From positions 62,001 through 126,000 of the forward strand of contig NZ_LKIU01000002.1 in assembly GCF_001307035.1 (NCBI RefSeq): a DNA stretch of 64,000 nucleotides, read 5' to 3'. A program made the translations under genes and the position numbers. This document shows, piece by piece, positions 16,740-26,968 of the stretch (position 1 is its first letter; each line of letters opens with the position of its first letter). Source of the stretch: Arthrobacter sp. Edens01 (GTDB taxonomy: Bacteria > Actinomycetota > Actinomycetes > Actinomycetales > Micrococcaceae). Under the pieces are notes generated by a model, which was not told the DNA's origin, did not search any database, and worked only from the letters and a program-made list of their open reading frames with translations.

Positions 16740-17615
16740 CTACAGGACGGTTTCCACCAGGGCCGAGAGCTCGGCCGTCAGTTCGGCGGACACCGGCAGC
16801 GGTTCGCCGTCGACTGACTTCACCGGTGCCAGCAGGCGGATGCTGGAAATCAGCCACACGCCGTCCGCCTGCATCAGGTGGGATGGTTCCAGCGGTCCGT
16901 AGCCAAGCTGCCAGCCGGCATTCTCCGCGGCGGCAAAAAGCGCACTCTGGGTGGTGCCGGGCAGGATCCCGCTTTCGAGTTCGGGAGTGAGCAGGGTCTT
17001 GATTTCGTCCTCGACCACAGCCAGGACAACGGTGGAGGTGGGACCCTCCAGGACCTTGCCGTCCGAGGAAGTGAAGATGACGTCGTCTGCTCCGTGCTGT
17101 TTCGCGAAGCGGATGGCCGCCATGTTCACGGCGTAGGAGAGCGTTTTGGAGCCCAGGAGCAGCCACGGAGCACGCTCTGCCACGGAAGAGTCGTAGCCGC
17201 GGTCCAACAGGAGCACGTCCAGGCCTTCTTCACGCTGCTTCGCCGTCGAATCCGGCACCGGGGAGGCTGCCACCCATGCGGTTGGGACACCGGCGCCCTC
17301 GGGGCCGCGGGTCAGCATCAGTTTCACCACTGCGGGCACCCCGCTGTGGTCACGCTCAAACTCGGCCAGCGCCGTCGTGATGGCGGCCTCCCAGAGGGCA
17401 GAGGACGGGAAATCCAGCTGCAGCGCTGCAGCTGAAGACGCCATCCGCTCCAAATGCATGGCCAGTTTCCGGGGATGCCCGTCCACCGCCAGCATCGACT
17501 CGAAAACACCGTCACCGCGGGTGACCCCAAGGTCCGTAGCCATCAGCTGCGGCTTGGAAGCATCGGCCACGCGGCCGGCCGGGAACGCGGGATCCAGGAA
17601 TACCAAAACTGTCAT
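16740..17615 (-). CDS. pabC: aminodeoxychorismate lyase-like class IV aminotransferase
   Basis: A PLP enzyme of 291 residues. By family it cleaves 4-amino-4-deoxychorismate to p-aminobenzoate for folate synthesis. The PLP lysine lies in GSKTLSYAVNMAA, and the cofactor phosphate region has SSDGKVLEGPTSTVVL. N-terminal GVTRGDGVFESM is standard for class IV. Branched-chain or D-amino-acid aminotransferases share this fold, so the exact substrate is not certain. TAGGCT at 17622-17627 lies exactly six bases before the ATG, predicting a leaderless mRNA. It diverges from cls. Confidence 0.85.
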   Translation of the reverse strand: MTVLVFLDPAFPAGRVADASKPQLMATDLGVTRGDGVFESMLAVDGHPRKLAMHLERMASSAAALQLDFPSSALWEAAITTALAEFERDHSGVPAVVKLMLTRGPEGAGVPTAWVAASPVPDSTAKQREEGLDVLLLDRGYDSSVAERAPWLLLGSKTLSYAVNMAAIRFAKQHGADDVIFTSSDGKVLEGPTSTVVLAVVEDEIKTLLTPELESGILPGTTQSALFAAAENAGWQLGYGPLEPSHLMQADGVWLISSIRLLAPVKSVDGEPLPVSAELTAELSALVETVL

Positions 17616-17705
17616 GAAGCAAGCCTAGTGCGCCCTGTGTGCCAAACCTGGCTCCCGTCCGACTAGGCTGAAGGGACGGTTGGGTGGTCGGAGGGACAAG
17701 CGCGC

Positions 17706-19172
17706 GTGTGGTGGACGGTTACTGCTCCAAACTGGCTTGCGACAAGTCTGACGATCCTCGACTTCGCGATCCGGATCATTGCGCTCGGCGTTGTGCCTGG
17801 AAACCGCCGTCCCACCACGGCCATGGCGTGGCTGCTGGCGATCTTCTTCCTGCCGGTCCCCGGGATCATCCTGTTCACCCTGTTCGGCAACCACAGGCTT
17901 TCTGAACAGCGTGTCGAACGCCAGACCATGATCAACCGCAGGGTCCGCGAGAACACCCGCGAGCTCGAGGCCGAGTCCAGCTCCTACTCAGGGCCGGATT
18001 GGGTGCTCTCCGCCGTGGAACTGAACCGGCGGCTGGGATCGCTTCCCAGCCTGGACGGCAACAAGGTCGAGCTTCAGCGGGACTATGAGGAATCCATCCG
18101 CCAGATGACGGACGCGGTGCGCGGGGCTGCCAAGTACGTGCACGTCGAGTTCTACATCATGAGCTACGACGCCGTCACCCGGGAATTCTTTACCGCGCTG
18201 AAGGACGCCGCCGAACGCGGCGTGACCGTGCGCCTCCTGTTCGATCACATTGGCACCCTGAGGGTAAAGGGCTACCGGCAGCTGCTCAAGGAACTGAAGA
18301 CCAGCAGGATCCAGTGGCACCCCATGCTTCCCATCCAGCCCCTGCGCGGCCACTGGCGGCGGCCGGACCTGCGCAACCACCGCAAGATCCTTGTAGTGGA
18401 CGGAGTCATCGGCTTCACCGGGTCGCAGAACCTGGTGGAACCGGGCTACCGCAAACCCCACAACCACAGGATGGGCCGCAAATGGGTGGAACTCATGAGC
18501 CGGCTCGAGGGCCCGGTAGTGGATGAAATCAACGTGGTGTTCGCTACGGACTGGAACATGGAAACGGACGAGAACCTCGAACAGGAGCTCAGCCTGTACG
18601 AGTGGACCTCCAAGCCCGGGGACATCACCTGCCAGGTAGTCCCCTCCGGGCCCGGTTTCACCACGGAGAACAACCTGCGGCTGTTTACGTCGCTGCTGTA
18701 TTCCGCCTCCGAGCGCATCTCCATCACCAGCCCGTACTTTGTGCCGGATGATTCGCTGCTGTACGCCATTACGACGGCGGCCCAGCGCGGCGTGCAGGTT
18801 GAACTGTTCGTCTCCGAGCGCGGCGACCAGTTCCTGGTGGACCATGCCCAGCGTTCCTACTATGAGGCGCTGCTCGACGCCGGCATCCGGATTTGGCAGT
18901 ACCCCGCACCGCTGGTGCTGCACGCCAAGCATTTCACCGTGGACAACGATGTTGCCGTGCTGGGTTCATCCAACATGGACATGCGTTCCTTCTCGCTGAA
19001 CCTGGAAGTTTCAATGATGATGTTCGGCGGGAACATCGTGGAGAAGACGCGCCAGATCGAGGACACCTACCGCAGCCTGTCCAAGGAACTGATCCTCGAG
19101 GAATGGCGCAACCGGCCGGTCTGGCAGCGTTACGTGGACAACGTTGCCCGGCTGACGGCCACCCTGCAGTAG
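17706..19172 (+). CDS. cls: cardiolipin synthase (phospholipase D family)
   Basis: It joins phosphatidylglycerol molecules, or PG with CDP-DAG, to form cardiolipin at the membrane. Two N-terminal membrane helices (SLTILDFAIRIIALG and AMAWLLAIFFLPVPGIILFTLFG) precede two HKD motifs: LRNHRKILVVDGVIGFTGSQN and LHAKHFTVDNDVAVLGSSNMDMRS. Both histidine, lysine and aspartate triads are intact. Length 488 is normal. GTG 17706 is preceded by GGAGGG at a distance of eleven bases. Confidence 0.94.
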   Translation: MWWTVTAPNWLATSLTILDFAIRIIALGVVPGNRRPTTAMAWLLAIFFLPVPGIILFTLFGNHRLSEQRVERQTMINRRVRENTRELEAESSSYSGPDWVLSAVELNRRLGSLPSLDGNKVELQRDYEESIRQMTDAVRGAAKYVHVEFYIMSYDAVTREFFTALKDAAERGVTVRLLFDHIGTLRVKGYRQLLKELKTSRIQWHPMLPIQPLRGHWRRPDLRNHRKILVVDGVIGFTGSQNLVEPGYRKPHNHRMGRKWVELMSRLEGPVVDEINVVFATDWNMETDENLEQELSLYEWTSKPGDITCQVVPSGPGFTTENNLRLFTSLLYSASERISITSPYFVPDDSLLYAITTAAQRGVQVELFVSERGDQFLVDHAQRSYYEALLDAGIRIWQYPAPLVLHAKHFTVDNDVAVLGSSNMDMRSFSLNLEVSMMMFGGNIVEKTRQIEDTYRSLSKELILEEWRNRPVWQRYVDNVARLTATLQ

Positions 19173-19191
19173 CCTGCTCCCGAACCTGCCC

Positions 19192-19791
19192 TTACCGCAC
19201 CTGCCGTCCCCAGCCTGCTGACGGGAGCGGAAGGGACTCCAGTGCGCGCTTCACGTACAGGTGGAGCTGGCCGGACGCGGTTCCCGTGGAGACAACGATG
19301 TCCGCAGCATCAGCCACCGGATCAGACGCTGCCCAGGCCCCTTCCTGTGCCGCCCACCGGTCCCAGTGCGGCGCGTAGGTTTCGCCGTCGCGGGCCAGTG
19401 CGCGCTCCTTCCGGAGCTGCTCCGGTGCCTGGATCCAAACCACCGCGTCCAGGAGATCACGGGCAGCACGGTGTCCGGCGCCAACACCTTCGAAGACCAC
19501 GATGTCCGCCGGTTCGGTCCGGTGCGTCTGGGCGTAGCATCCGGCGACCCAGTCCCAGGCCTGCCACAGTGCGGGTTCACCGGCGGCCAGCGGGGACAGG
19601 ACCTTGAGCCGGTAATACTCCATCCCGTCCCGCAGTCCGTCCCACCCGGCATAGACATCTTCCAGATGGAAGACTTCCACTGAACGGCGGGCACGCAGCT
19701 CAGCCGCCAGTGCCAGTGCCAGGCTGGTCTTGCCCGCGCCGGAAAAACCGTCGATGCCGATCAGCAGCGGACGCGTTGCCTGAACTCTCAC
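19192..19791 (-). CDS. P-loop kinase, uridine kinase-like
   Basis: A 199-residue nucleotide-binding protein with P-loop GFSGAGKT (15-22), a LEDVYAGWDGL segment resembling the substrate site of uridine kinases and a FEGVGAGHRAARDLLD Walker B-like region. The family includes small-molecule kinases; the substrate is unknown. Its ATG overlaps the stop of the phosphatase gene upstream by four bases, so the two are co-translated, which may link them functionally. Confidence 0.82.
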   Translation of the reverse strand: MRVQATRPLLIGIDGFSGAGKTSLALALAAELRARRSVEVFHLEDVYAGWDGLRDGMEYYRLKVLSPLAAGEPALWQAWDWVAGCYAQTHRTEPADIVVFEGVGAGHRAARDLLDAVVWIQAPEQLRKERALARDGETYAPHWDRWAAQEGAWAASDPVADAADIVVSTGTASGQLHLYVKRALESLPLPSAGWGRQVR

Positions 19792-20297
19792 GGGTGCCGG
19801 TCCGCCAGCGCAGACCGGACAAAGTCCACAACACCCGGCACAGCAGCCTGGATCAGGGCGTAGGAGGAATCGAAATCGGACATGTCGCCGTACCAGGGAT
19901 CGTCAATGCCCTGCCCGCTGGCCGGCAGGTCCGCGGCGGCGGGGTCGAAGCTGCGCAGCATCCGGATCCTGGAGCGGAACCCGGACGGGGCTTCTGCCTG
20001 CAAATGAGTCAGGTGTCCGTAATCAAGGGCGAGAATAAGGTCCCGTTCCCCATACCACTCCGGCTCAAAGGCACGGGCCCGGAAGCTGTCGACGGCGGGT
20101 TCGGGATAGCCGTGATTGAGGAGCTCGGCGGCAGCGCGGGGATCAATGGGCCGTCCCGCTTCCCAGGCAGTGACACCAGCGGAATCAACTGCCGTTTCTG
20201 CCTCCAGCCCGGCTTCGGAGAGCGCCTGGGCAAGAATGAACTGGGCCATCGGGGAGCGGCAGATGTTGCCGGTGCACACCGTAATGATGCGGTACAT
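19788..20297 (-). CDS. low-molecular-weight protein-tyrosine phosphatase
   Basis: A 169-residue phosphatase with the active loop CTGNICRS (Cys8, Arg14) at the N terminus and the general acid Asp in DDPWYGD near residue 140. Such enzymes remove phosphate from tyrosines, and in actinobacteria some are secreted; no signal peptide is seen here. TAGGCT at 20304-20309 lies exactly six bases before the ATG, consistent with a leaderless mRNA. It is followed by the overlapping kinase gene. Confidence 0.92.
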   Translation of the reverse strand: MYRIITVCTGNICRSPMAQFILAQALSEAGLEAETAVDSAGVTAWEAGRPIDPRAAAELLNHGYPEPAVDSFRARAFEPEWYGERDLILALDYGHLTHLQAEAPSGFRSRIRMLRSFDPAAADLPASGQGIDDPWYGDMSDFDSSYALIQAAVPGVVDFVRSALADRHP

Positions 20298-20341
20298 CGC
20301 TTAAGCCTACCCAGCCGCAGTGCGGCGGGCCGGAAACCGGC

Positions 20342-21145
20342 TCACGCCCGCGCGAGGAGTTCGCCGTTGGGAATCAGGAACCAGCCGTCAGCGGCCTCAC
20401 CCCAGCGCAGCCACGTTTCTGCGATCCGGGCCAGGTCTGCCCGGGAAGCGAGGCCGCGTTCAACGGCCTGCTCTGCGTAGGCCGACTGGAGTACTCGCTG
20501 CGACCAGGCGCCGGCGTGCCAGCGGCGGCGGTCTTCCGTGGCGTACAGCCAGTTCGAGGACGACGGCTCCAGCCCGGTGAAGCCTGCCTCCAGGGCCCAG
20601 CTCACCAGCCGGCGTCCCGCATTGGGTTCAGCCCGGTTGCCGCGCGCAATTCGCTGGTAGGTGTCCATCCATTCGTCCAGCTCGGGCAGTTCCGGGTACC
20701 AGCTCATACCGTGGTAGTCGGCGTCGCGCACTGCCACCAGGCCGCCTGGGCGGGTCACCCGGCGCATTTCGTGCAGCGCTGCCACCGGGTCGGTCAGGTG
20801 CTGCAGCACCTGGTGCGCGTGGACCACATCGAACGTGTCATCCGGGAAATCCAGGTCGTAGACGTTCCCCGGCAGGAACTCCACGTTCTCCGTGCCGCGC
20901 TCGGCGGCCAGAGCCCGCGCCTGCACCAGCACATCCTCGGAACGGTCCAGTCCCGTGACCCGGCCGGGCGCGGCCACCGCCGCGAGATCCACGGTGATGC
21001 TGCCGGGACCGCAGCCAACATCGAGAATCCGGTGCCCCGGCTGAAGGCGGGGCAGGAGGTAAGCGGCAGAGTCACTGGCGCTGCGGGTGGCGTGGGCGTT
21101 CACCACGCTGCGGTGGTGTCCATGCGAATACGTGTCCTGGGGCAT
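20342..21145 (-). CDS. SAM-dependent methyltransferase (class I)
   Basis: A 267-residue protein of the UbiE/type 11 kind: motif I ILDVGCGPGSITVDLA, acidic residue in GLDRSEDVL, motif II DTFDVVHAHQVLQHL and LHEMRRVTRPGGL. The C-terminal third (ELDEWMDTYQ, NWLYATEDRRRWH) probably shapes the substrate pocket; the substrate is not apparent. TATCGT at 21152-21157 is exactly six bases before the ATG. It stops 44 bases before the phosphatase start, in the same direction. Confidence 0.88.
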   Translation of the reverse strand: MPQDTYSHGHHRSVVNAHATRSASDSAAYLLPRLQPGHRILDVGCGPGSITVDLAAVAAPGRVTGLDRSEDVLVQARALAAERGTENVEFLPGNVYDLDFPDDTFDVVHAHQVLQHLTDPVAALHEMRRVTRPGGLVAVRDADYHGMSWYPELPELDEWMDTYQRIARGNRAEPNAGRRLVSWALEAGFTGLEPSSSNWLYATEDRRRWHAGAWSQRVLQSAYAEQAVERGLASRADLARIAETWLRWGEAADGWFLIPNGELLARA

Positions 21146-21321
21146 AGCAGGACGATACTCGGGTCGCAGGATGGAATGCAGGCAATTCGCCCCGGCCGGT
21201 CATGCTGTGTCATATCCGCTGCCGGAGGGCGCGGATTGGGAAAACCCTTGTGCCGCGCACCGTGTCGGTGCCTTGATGGAAGGTGATGTAACCGGGACCT
21301 GCGGAGGAAAGGGAACCGTGC

Positions 21322-21768
21322 ATGAAAGCCGTCGTCCTGTATGACTCTGCCTTCGGCAATACCCGGCACATTGCCGAGGCCATCGCGCGCTCATTGGACG
21401 GGACCGGTGCGGAAGCAGTACAGGTTCCGGAGTTCCGTCCGAAGGACCTCCATCCCGGTGACCTCCTGGTGGTAGGCAGCCCGATCAACGGCTGGCGTCC
21501 CACGCCGATCATTTCGGCAGCACTGGAAGCATTCGGGCCCGATCAGCTGCACGGTGTCAAAGCCGCCGCCTTCGATACCCGGGTGCGGCTCTTTGTCCAC
21601 GGGGATGCGGCCAAGAAGCTGAGTGATGAGCTGCGGCAGCACGGGGCTGAGATCATCTCCGCCCCGCAGCCCTTCTACGTGAAGGGAACCGAGGGGCCGC
21701 TCCTTCCGGGAGAGCTTGAAAAGGCTGCATTCTGGGCCCGATCCCTGCTCCACGCAGTTGGGCGCTGA
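21322..21768 (+). CDS. flavodoxin-like protein
   Basis: A 148-residue protein of the flavodoxin fold. The FMN phosphate loop is DSAFGNTRHIAEAIA near the N terminus, followed by DLLVVGSPINGWRPTP and KAAAFDTR. Such proteins carry electrons or bind FMN; the partner is unknown. Strong GGAGGAAAGG precedes ATG 21322. The upstream gap 21146-21321 is shared with the divergent methyltransferase and shows no other feature. It stands just before the dnaK control region. Confidence 0.85.
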   Translation: MKAVVLYDSAFGNTRHIAEAIARSLDGTGAEAVQVPEFRPKDLHPGDLLVVGSPINGWRPTPIISAALEAFGPDQLHGVKAAAFDTRVRLFVHGDAAKKLSDELRQHGAEIISAPQPFYVKGTEGPLLPGELEKAAFWARSLLHAVGR

Positions 21769-21788
21769 CGGCGCTGCCATAGTGGGCC

Positions 21789-21815
21789 AAAGTTGAGTGA
21801 GTATCACTCAACTTT
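21789..21815. promoter_or_regulatory. HAIR operator 1 for HspR, upstream of dnaK
   Basis: AAAGTTGAGTG-5 nt-CACTCAACTTT is a perfect inverted repeat containing the HAIR form GTTGAGT-N7-ACTCAAC (known consensus CTTGAGT-N7-ACTCAAG). HspR, encoded four genes downstream, is the expected repressor and DnaK its co-repressor. Confidence 0.9.
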
Positions 21816-21816
21816 G

Positions 21817-21842
21817 TTGACAAACCCGCGCCGGCCGGTAAA

Positions 21843-21844
<2 letters not shown>
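21817..21844 (+). promoter_or_regulatory. dnaK operon promoter
   Basis: A -35 box TTGACA (21817-21822) and a -10 box TAAAGT (21839-21844) are separated by 16 bases. The promoter is flanked by HAIR 1 on its left and overlapped by HAIR 2 on its right, a natural repression geometry. Confidence 0.75.
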
Positions 21845-23827
<1,983 letters not shown>

Positions 23828-23829
23828 CC

Positions 23830-24450
23830 ATGGCTGCTGAGAACGGCAACGGAAACCAGACCCCCGGCAACGAGCCGGAGGAAAACCAGGAACCGCAGTC
23901 GCAGCAGGCAGGATCCTCCGAGGCGGGCAGCCAGCCCGCCCCGGAGGGAGGCAGCGCCGAAGGCGATGCGCTCTCCCAGGCCGAAGAGATCCTGAACAGC
24001 GCCGGGGCCGAGGCCCCGGCGGCTGCCGGATCCCCTGAAGCCGCAGAGCTGCGCAATGACCTGCTTCGCCTGCAGGCGGAGTACGTCAACTACCGCCGCC
24101 GCGTGGAGCGGGACCGCGACGTCGCCCGGGAAATGGCAGTGATCGGAATGCTCAATTCCCTCCTGCCTGTCCTGGATGACATCGAGGCGGCCCGCAAGCA
24201 CGGGGACCTTGCTGAGGGCCCTTTCGCATCCATCTCGGTAAAGCTGGAAAATACGCTCAAGGGCTACGGCCTGACCCGGATCGATGAGACCGGGGTGGAG
24301 TTCGATCCGAACGTCCACGAAGCGCTTATCCAGCAGCAGAGCCCCGACGTCACCTCGGACACCGTTACGCAGATCCTGCGCACGGGCTATAAGTCCAACG
24401 ACAGGGTGCTGCGTGCGGCACAGGTGATCGTCTCCGTTCCGGAGCAGTAG
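23830..24450 (+). CDS. grpE: nucleotide exchange factor GrpE
   Basis: GrpE releases ADP from DnaK. The 206-residue protein has a disordered Gln/Glu-rich N terminus (1-70), the coiled-coil start NDLLRLQAEYVNYRRRVERDRD and the beta domain with GVEFDPNVHEALIQQQSPDV. The start is two bases after the dnaK stop. A strong hairpin follows before dnaJ. Confidence 0.96.
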   Translation: MAAENGNGNQTPGNEPEENQEPQSQQAGSSEAGSQPAPEGGSAEGDALSQAEEILNSAGAEAPAAAGSPEAAELRNDLLRLQAEYVNYRRRVERDRDVAREMAVIGMLNSLLPVLDDIEAARKHGDLAEGPFASISVKLENTLKGYGLTRIDETGVEFDPNVHEALIQQQSPDVTSDTVTQILRTGYKSNDRVLRAAQVIVSVPEQ

Positions 24451-24457
24451 CACTTCA

Positions 24458-24490
24458 CGCCGGGGACCGCCGCTTCGGCGGTCCCCGGCG
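24458..24490 (+). other. 15-bp hairpin inside the heat-shock operon, between grpE and dnaJ
   Basis: CGCCGGGGACCGCCG (24458-24472) pairs perfectly with CGGCGGTCCCCGGCG (24476-24490). No T tract follows, so it is not a classic terminator. It could be a partial attenuator, an RNase processing barrier or an mRNA stabiliser that sets the ratio between dnaK-grpE and dnaJ-hspR. Confidence 0.8.
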
Positions 24491-24549
24491 GCTCCGCATC
24501 GGAGCAGGCCCAAGCGTTGTTTATGCAAGACAGAGGAAGGGGACACCAA

Positions 24550-25545
24550 TTGGCTAGCCAGGATTGGGTCGACAAGGATTTCTACAAGATTCTGGGTGTT
24601 CCCAAGGACGCTTCCGACGCCGACATCAAGAAGTCGTACCGGAAGCTCGCCCGCAAGTACCACCCGGACCAGAACCAGAATGACCCTGCCGCGGAGAAGA
24701 TGTTCAAGGACGTCTCCGAGGCATACTCGGTGCTCTCCGATGCCGAGGAGCGCCAGCAGTATGACGCCATCCGCGCCATGGGCAGCGGTGCCCGGTTCTC
24801 GGCGGGCGGCGGAGGCGGCCCGGCAGGAGGTGCAGGTGCGGGCTTCGAGGACATCTTCGGCGGCCTCTTCGGCCAGCCGTCCGGCCGGTCCCGCCGCACT
24901 ACCTACAGCACCGGCGGCGGCAATATTCCGCCGGAGTTCGCCGACCTCTTTGGCGGCGGCGGCTTTGGCGGGGGAGGAGGCTTCGGTTCAGCACCGCCGC
25001 AGAAGGGTGCCGACCGTACAGCCAGCACTACGATTTCCTTTGCCGGCTCCATCAACGGCACGGTAATCGGGCTGCGCGAGCCGAGCGGCGAAGTAGTGGA
25101 AGTCCGTGTCCCGGCCGGGGTCAAGGACGGCCAGCGGATCCGGGTCCGCGGCAAGGGGATGCCCGGCGCTGCCGGCAACGGGGACCTTATGGTCACGGTG
25201 CACGTCACCCCGCACGACTTCTTTGTCCGGGACGGGAACAATATCCGCATCCACGTTCCAGTGACGTTCCCGGAGGCGGCACTGGGTGCCACGATCGAGG
25301 TTCCTACACTGACCTCGGACAAGGTGAAGCTCAAGGTACCGGCGGGAACACCGTCCGGGCGCACGCTGCGGGTCAAGGGCCGCGGCGTACACACCTCCAA
25401 AGGCAACGGCGACCTCCTGGTGACTGTTGACGTGGCGGTTCCCTCCCACCTGAACAAGGATGCCAAGGCAGCGGTCGAAGCCTTCGCCGAAGCCACCAGG
25501 GGCGAGGACCCCCGCGCTGGACTGGCCGCCAAGGCGCGTCTCTAG
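24550..25545 (+). CDS. dnaJ: DnaJ-type co-chaperone without zinc finger
   Basis: A 331-residue J-domain protein that stimulates DnaK ATPase. Residues 5-75 are the J domain with HPD in [10 protein letters not shown] Gly/Phe-rich stretch ([11 protein letters not shown]) and two C-terminal beta domains follow. There is no CxxCxGxG repeat; the protein contains no cysteine at all, so it is a type II (CbpA-like) DnaJ. I start at TTG 24550, where AGGAAGGGGA lies upstream, giving [17 protein letters not shown]; an upstream in-frame start at 24517 lacks such a site. Confidence 0.93.
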   Translation: MASQDWVDKDFYKILGVPKDASDADIKKSYRKLARKYHPDQNQNDPAAEKMFKDVSEAYSVLSDAEERQQYDAIRAMGSGARFSAGGGGGPAGGAGAGFEDIFGGLFGQPSGRSRRTTYSTGGGNIPPEFADLFGGGGFGGGGGFGSAPPQKGADRTASTTISFAGSINGTVIGLREPSGEVVEVRVPAGVKDGQRIRVRGKGMPGAAGNGDLMVTVHVTPHDFFVRDGNNIRIHVPVTFPEAALGATIEVPTLTSDKVKLKVPAGTPSGRTLRVKGRGVHTSKGNGDLLVTVDVAVPSHLNKDAKAAVEAFAEATRGEDPRAGLAAKARL

Positions 25546-25613
25546 GACCTCGGCGGTCCTTGGCCGGTGCCCGGCTAAGATAACGACAACACACGGAAGC
25601 GAAGGAGAAGGCA

Positions 25614-26150
25614 GTGGGCATTGACGTCAACGCGCCGATCTTCGTGATCTCGGTTGCCGCGGAACTCGCCGACATGCATCCGCAAACCCTCCGGCAGTAC
25701 GACCGGCTGGGGATCGTGAGCCCCAGCCGGGCTCCGGGCCGTTCCCGGCGCTATTCCCAGCGGGATATCGAGATGCTGCGGGAGGTTCAGCGCCTATCCC
25801 AGGAAGGTGTCTCCCTGGAAGGCATCAAACGGATCATGCAGCTGCAGCAGCAGGTCAGCGGGCTGCGCGAGCGGGTGGACCAGCTTTCCGCGGAGCTGGA
25901 CCAGGTCCAGCAGCGCAGTGCCGACATGGGCCGGGTCTTCGCTGCCGGACTTGCCGGTGACGTCGTCACACTTTCCCGCGGCCAGCGGCCGCCTGCATCC
26001 AAAGCGCAGGCACGCACCAGCGGCCTGGCTGCCCTGGTGGCCCGGAGCCGCCGGGTCATGGCGTTGCCGGCCGGCAAGGGCGCGGCGGTGGAAACGGAGC
26101 TCGGCTACACCGCCGACCGCGGCGAGTTCTTCCGCTCCGGCCAGTCCTAG
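25614..26150 (+). CDS. hspR: heat-shock repressor HspR (MerR family)
   Basis: HspR binds HAIR operators and shuts off the chaperone genes when DnaK is free. The MerR-type helix-turn-helix is clear: ISVAAELADMHPQTLRQYDRLGIVSPSR, then RRYSQRDIEMLREVQRLSQEGVSLEGIKRIM, followed by a coiled coil (QLQQQVSGLRERVDQLSAEL). At 178 residues it is longer than many HspR proteins; the extra C-terminal 60 residues are of unknown role. GTG 25614 follows GAAGGAGAAGG. Last gene of the operon; its own targets are at dnaK and clpB. Confidence 0.95.
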   Translation: MGIDVNAPIFVISVAAELADMHPQTLRQYDRLGIVSPSRAPGRSRRYSQRDIEMLREVQRLSQEGVSLEGIKRIMQLQQQVSGLRERVDQLSAELDQVQQRSADMGRVFAAGLAGDVVTLSRGQRPPASKAQARTSGLAALVARSRRVMALPAGKGAAVETELGYTADRGEFFRSGQS

Positions 26151-26968
26151 CGGAACCTCCGGCCCTGATCCCTGCGGTTGGCCCACACAGCGCCCGCGCA
26201 GAGCAGCACAGTCCAGACCAGGAAGCAGAGTACGGATGTGGCCGGCAGATCCTCGCCGGAGAGCGCTGAGACCGAGATGTCCCGCGCGGCCCGGGAGGGC
26301 AGGAACTGCGAGAAGGTGTTCAGCCCCGGAGAAAAGATGACCGGCGGAAGCATCATGCCGCCTGCGAAGGCGAGCGGGAAAAAGACCACCTGTGTCACTG
26401 CGATCGCGACCTTGGACGTACAGAGGTAGCCGATCAGCAGTCCCAGGAAAAGGAACGGGAGCCCGCAAAGAAGCCAGACCACCACTGAGACCGGAATGCG
26501 CCACCAGGAGAGCGTTCCGTCAGTGTAGAGCTGCAGTCCAGCCGTAGTGGTGGCTCCCACTACCAGCACGGGGACCAGTGCGAAGAACGCAAACATCATG
26601 GCCGTTATTGCCCGCGCCACGGTTGCCGGGAAGGCCCCGACCGGCAGGGTCCGGACGTAGCTGCTCCACGGATTGGCCCGTTCCTCAGCCACGCCAATAC
26701 CGTAGTTGAAGAGGAACGCGCTCATCACGCCGAAGACTGCCAGCTGCGCGATCGACATCAGCGAGGCCTGGGGGTCGGACGTAACCGCCGTCTGGGGCAG
26801 CACGAAGAACACCAGCGCCAGGGTCGGGAAGACCGTTGAGGACAGAACGGCCACCGGAATGCGCAGCTGTTCCAGGACCTGCGCGCGGGTGTGGATGCGG
26901 ATCAGCTCGAACAGCGGCTTGTTAGCCGGTTGGGTTGCAGGCGGACGGGCCGCGGCAGTACCGGTCAT
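26147..26968 (-). CDS. ABC-2 type transporter permease
   Basis: A 273-residue membrane protein with six helices in the ABC-2 pattern (LSSTVFPTLALVFFVLP, VFGVMSAFLFNYGIGVAEER, LPFLFLGLLIGYL, VFFPLAFAGGMMLPPVIFSP). It exports an unknown substrate, as drug or lipid exporters of this class do. Its stop overlaps the hspR stop by four bases, tail to tail. The start overlaps the ATPase gene by four bases. Confidence 0.88.
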   Translation of the reverse strand: MTGTAAARPPATQPANKPLFELIRIHTRAQVLEQLRIPVAVLSSTVFPTLALVFFVLPQTAVTSDPQASLMSIAQLAVFGVMSAFLFNYGIGVAEERANPWSSYVRTLPVGAFPATVARAITAMMFAFFALVPVLVVGATTTAGLQLYTDGTLSWWRIPVSVVVWLLCGLPFLFLGLLIGYLCTSKVAIAVTQVVFFPLAFAGGMMLPPVIFSPGLNTFSQFLPSRAARDISVSALSGEDLPATSVLCFLVWTVLLCAGAVWANRRDQGRRFR

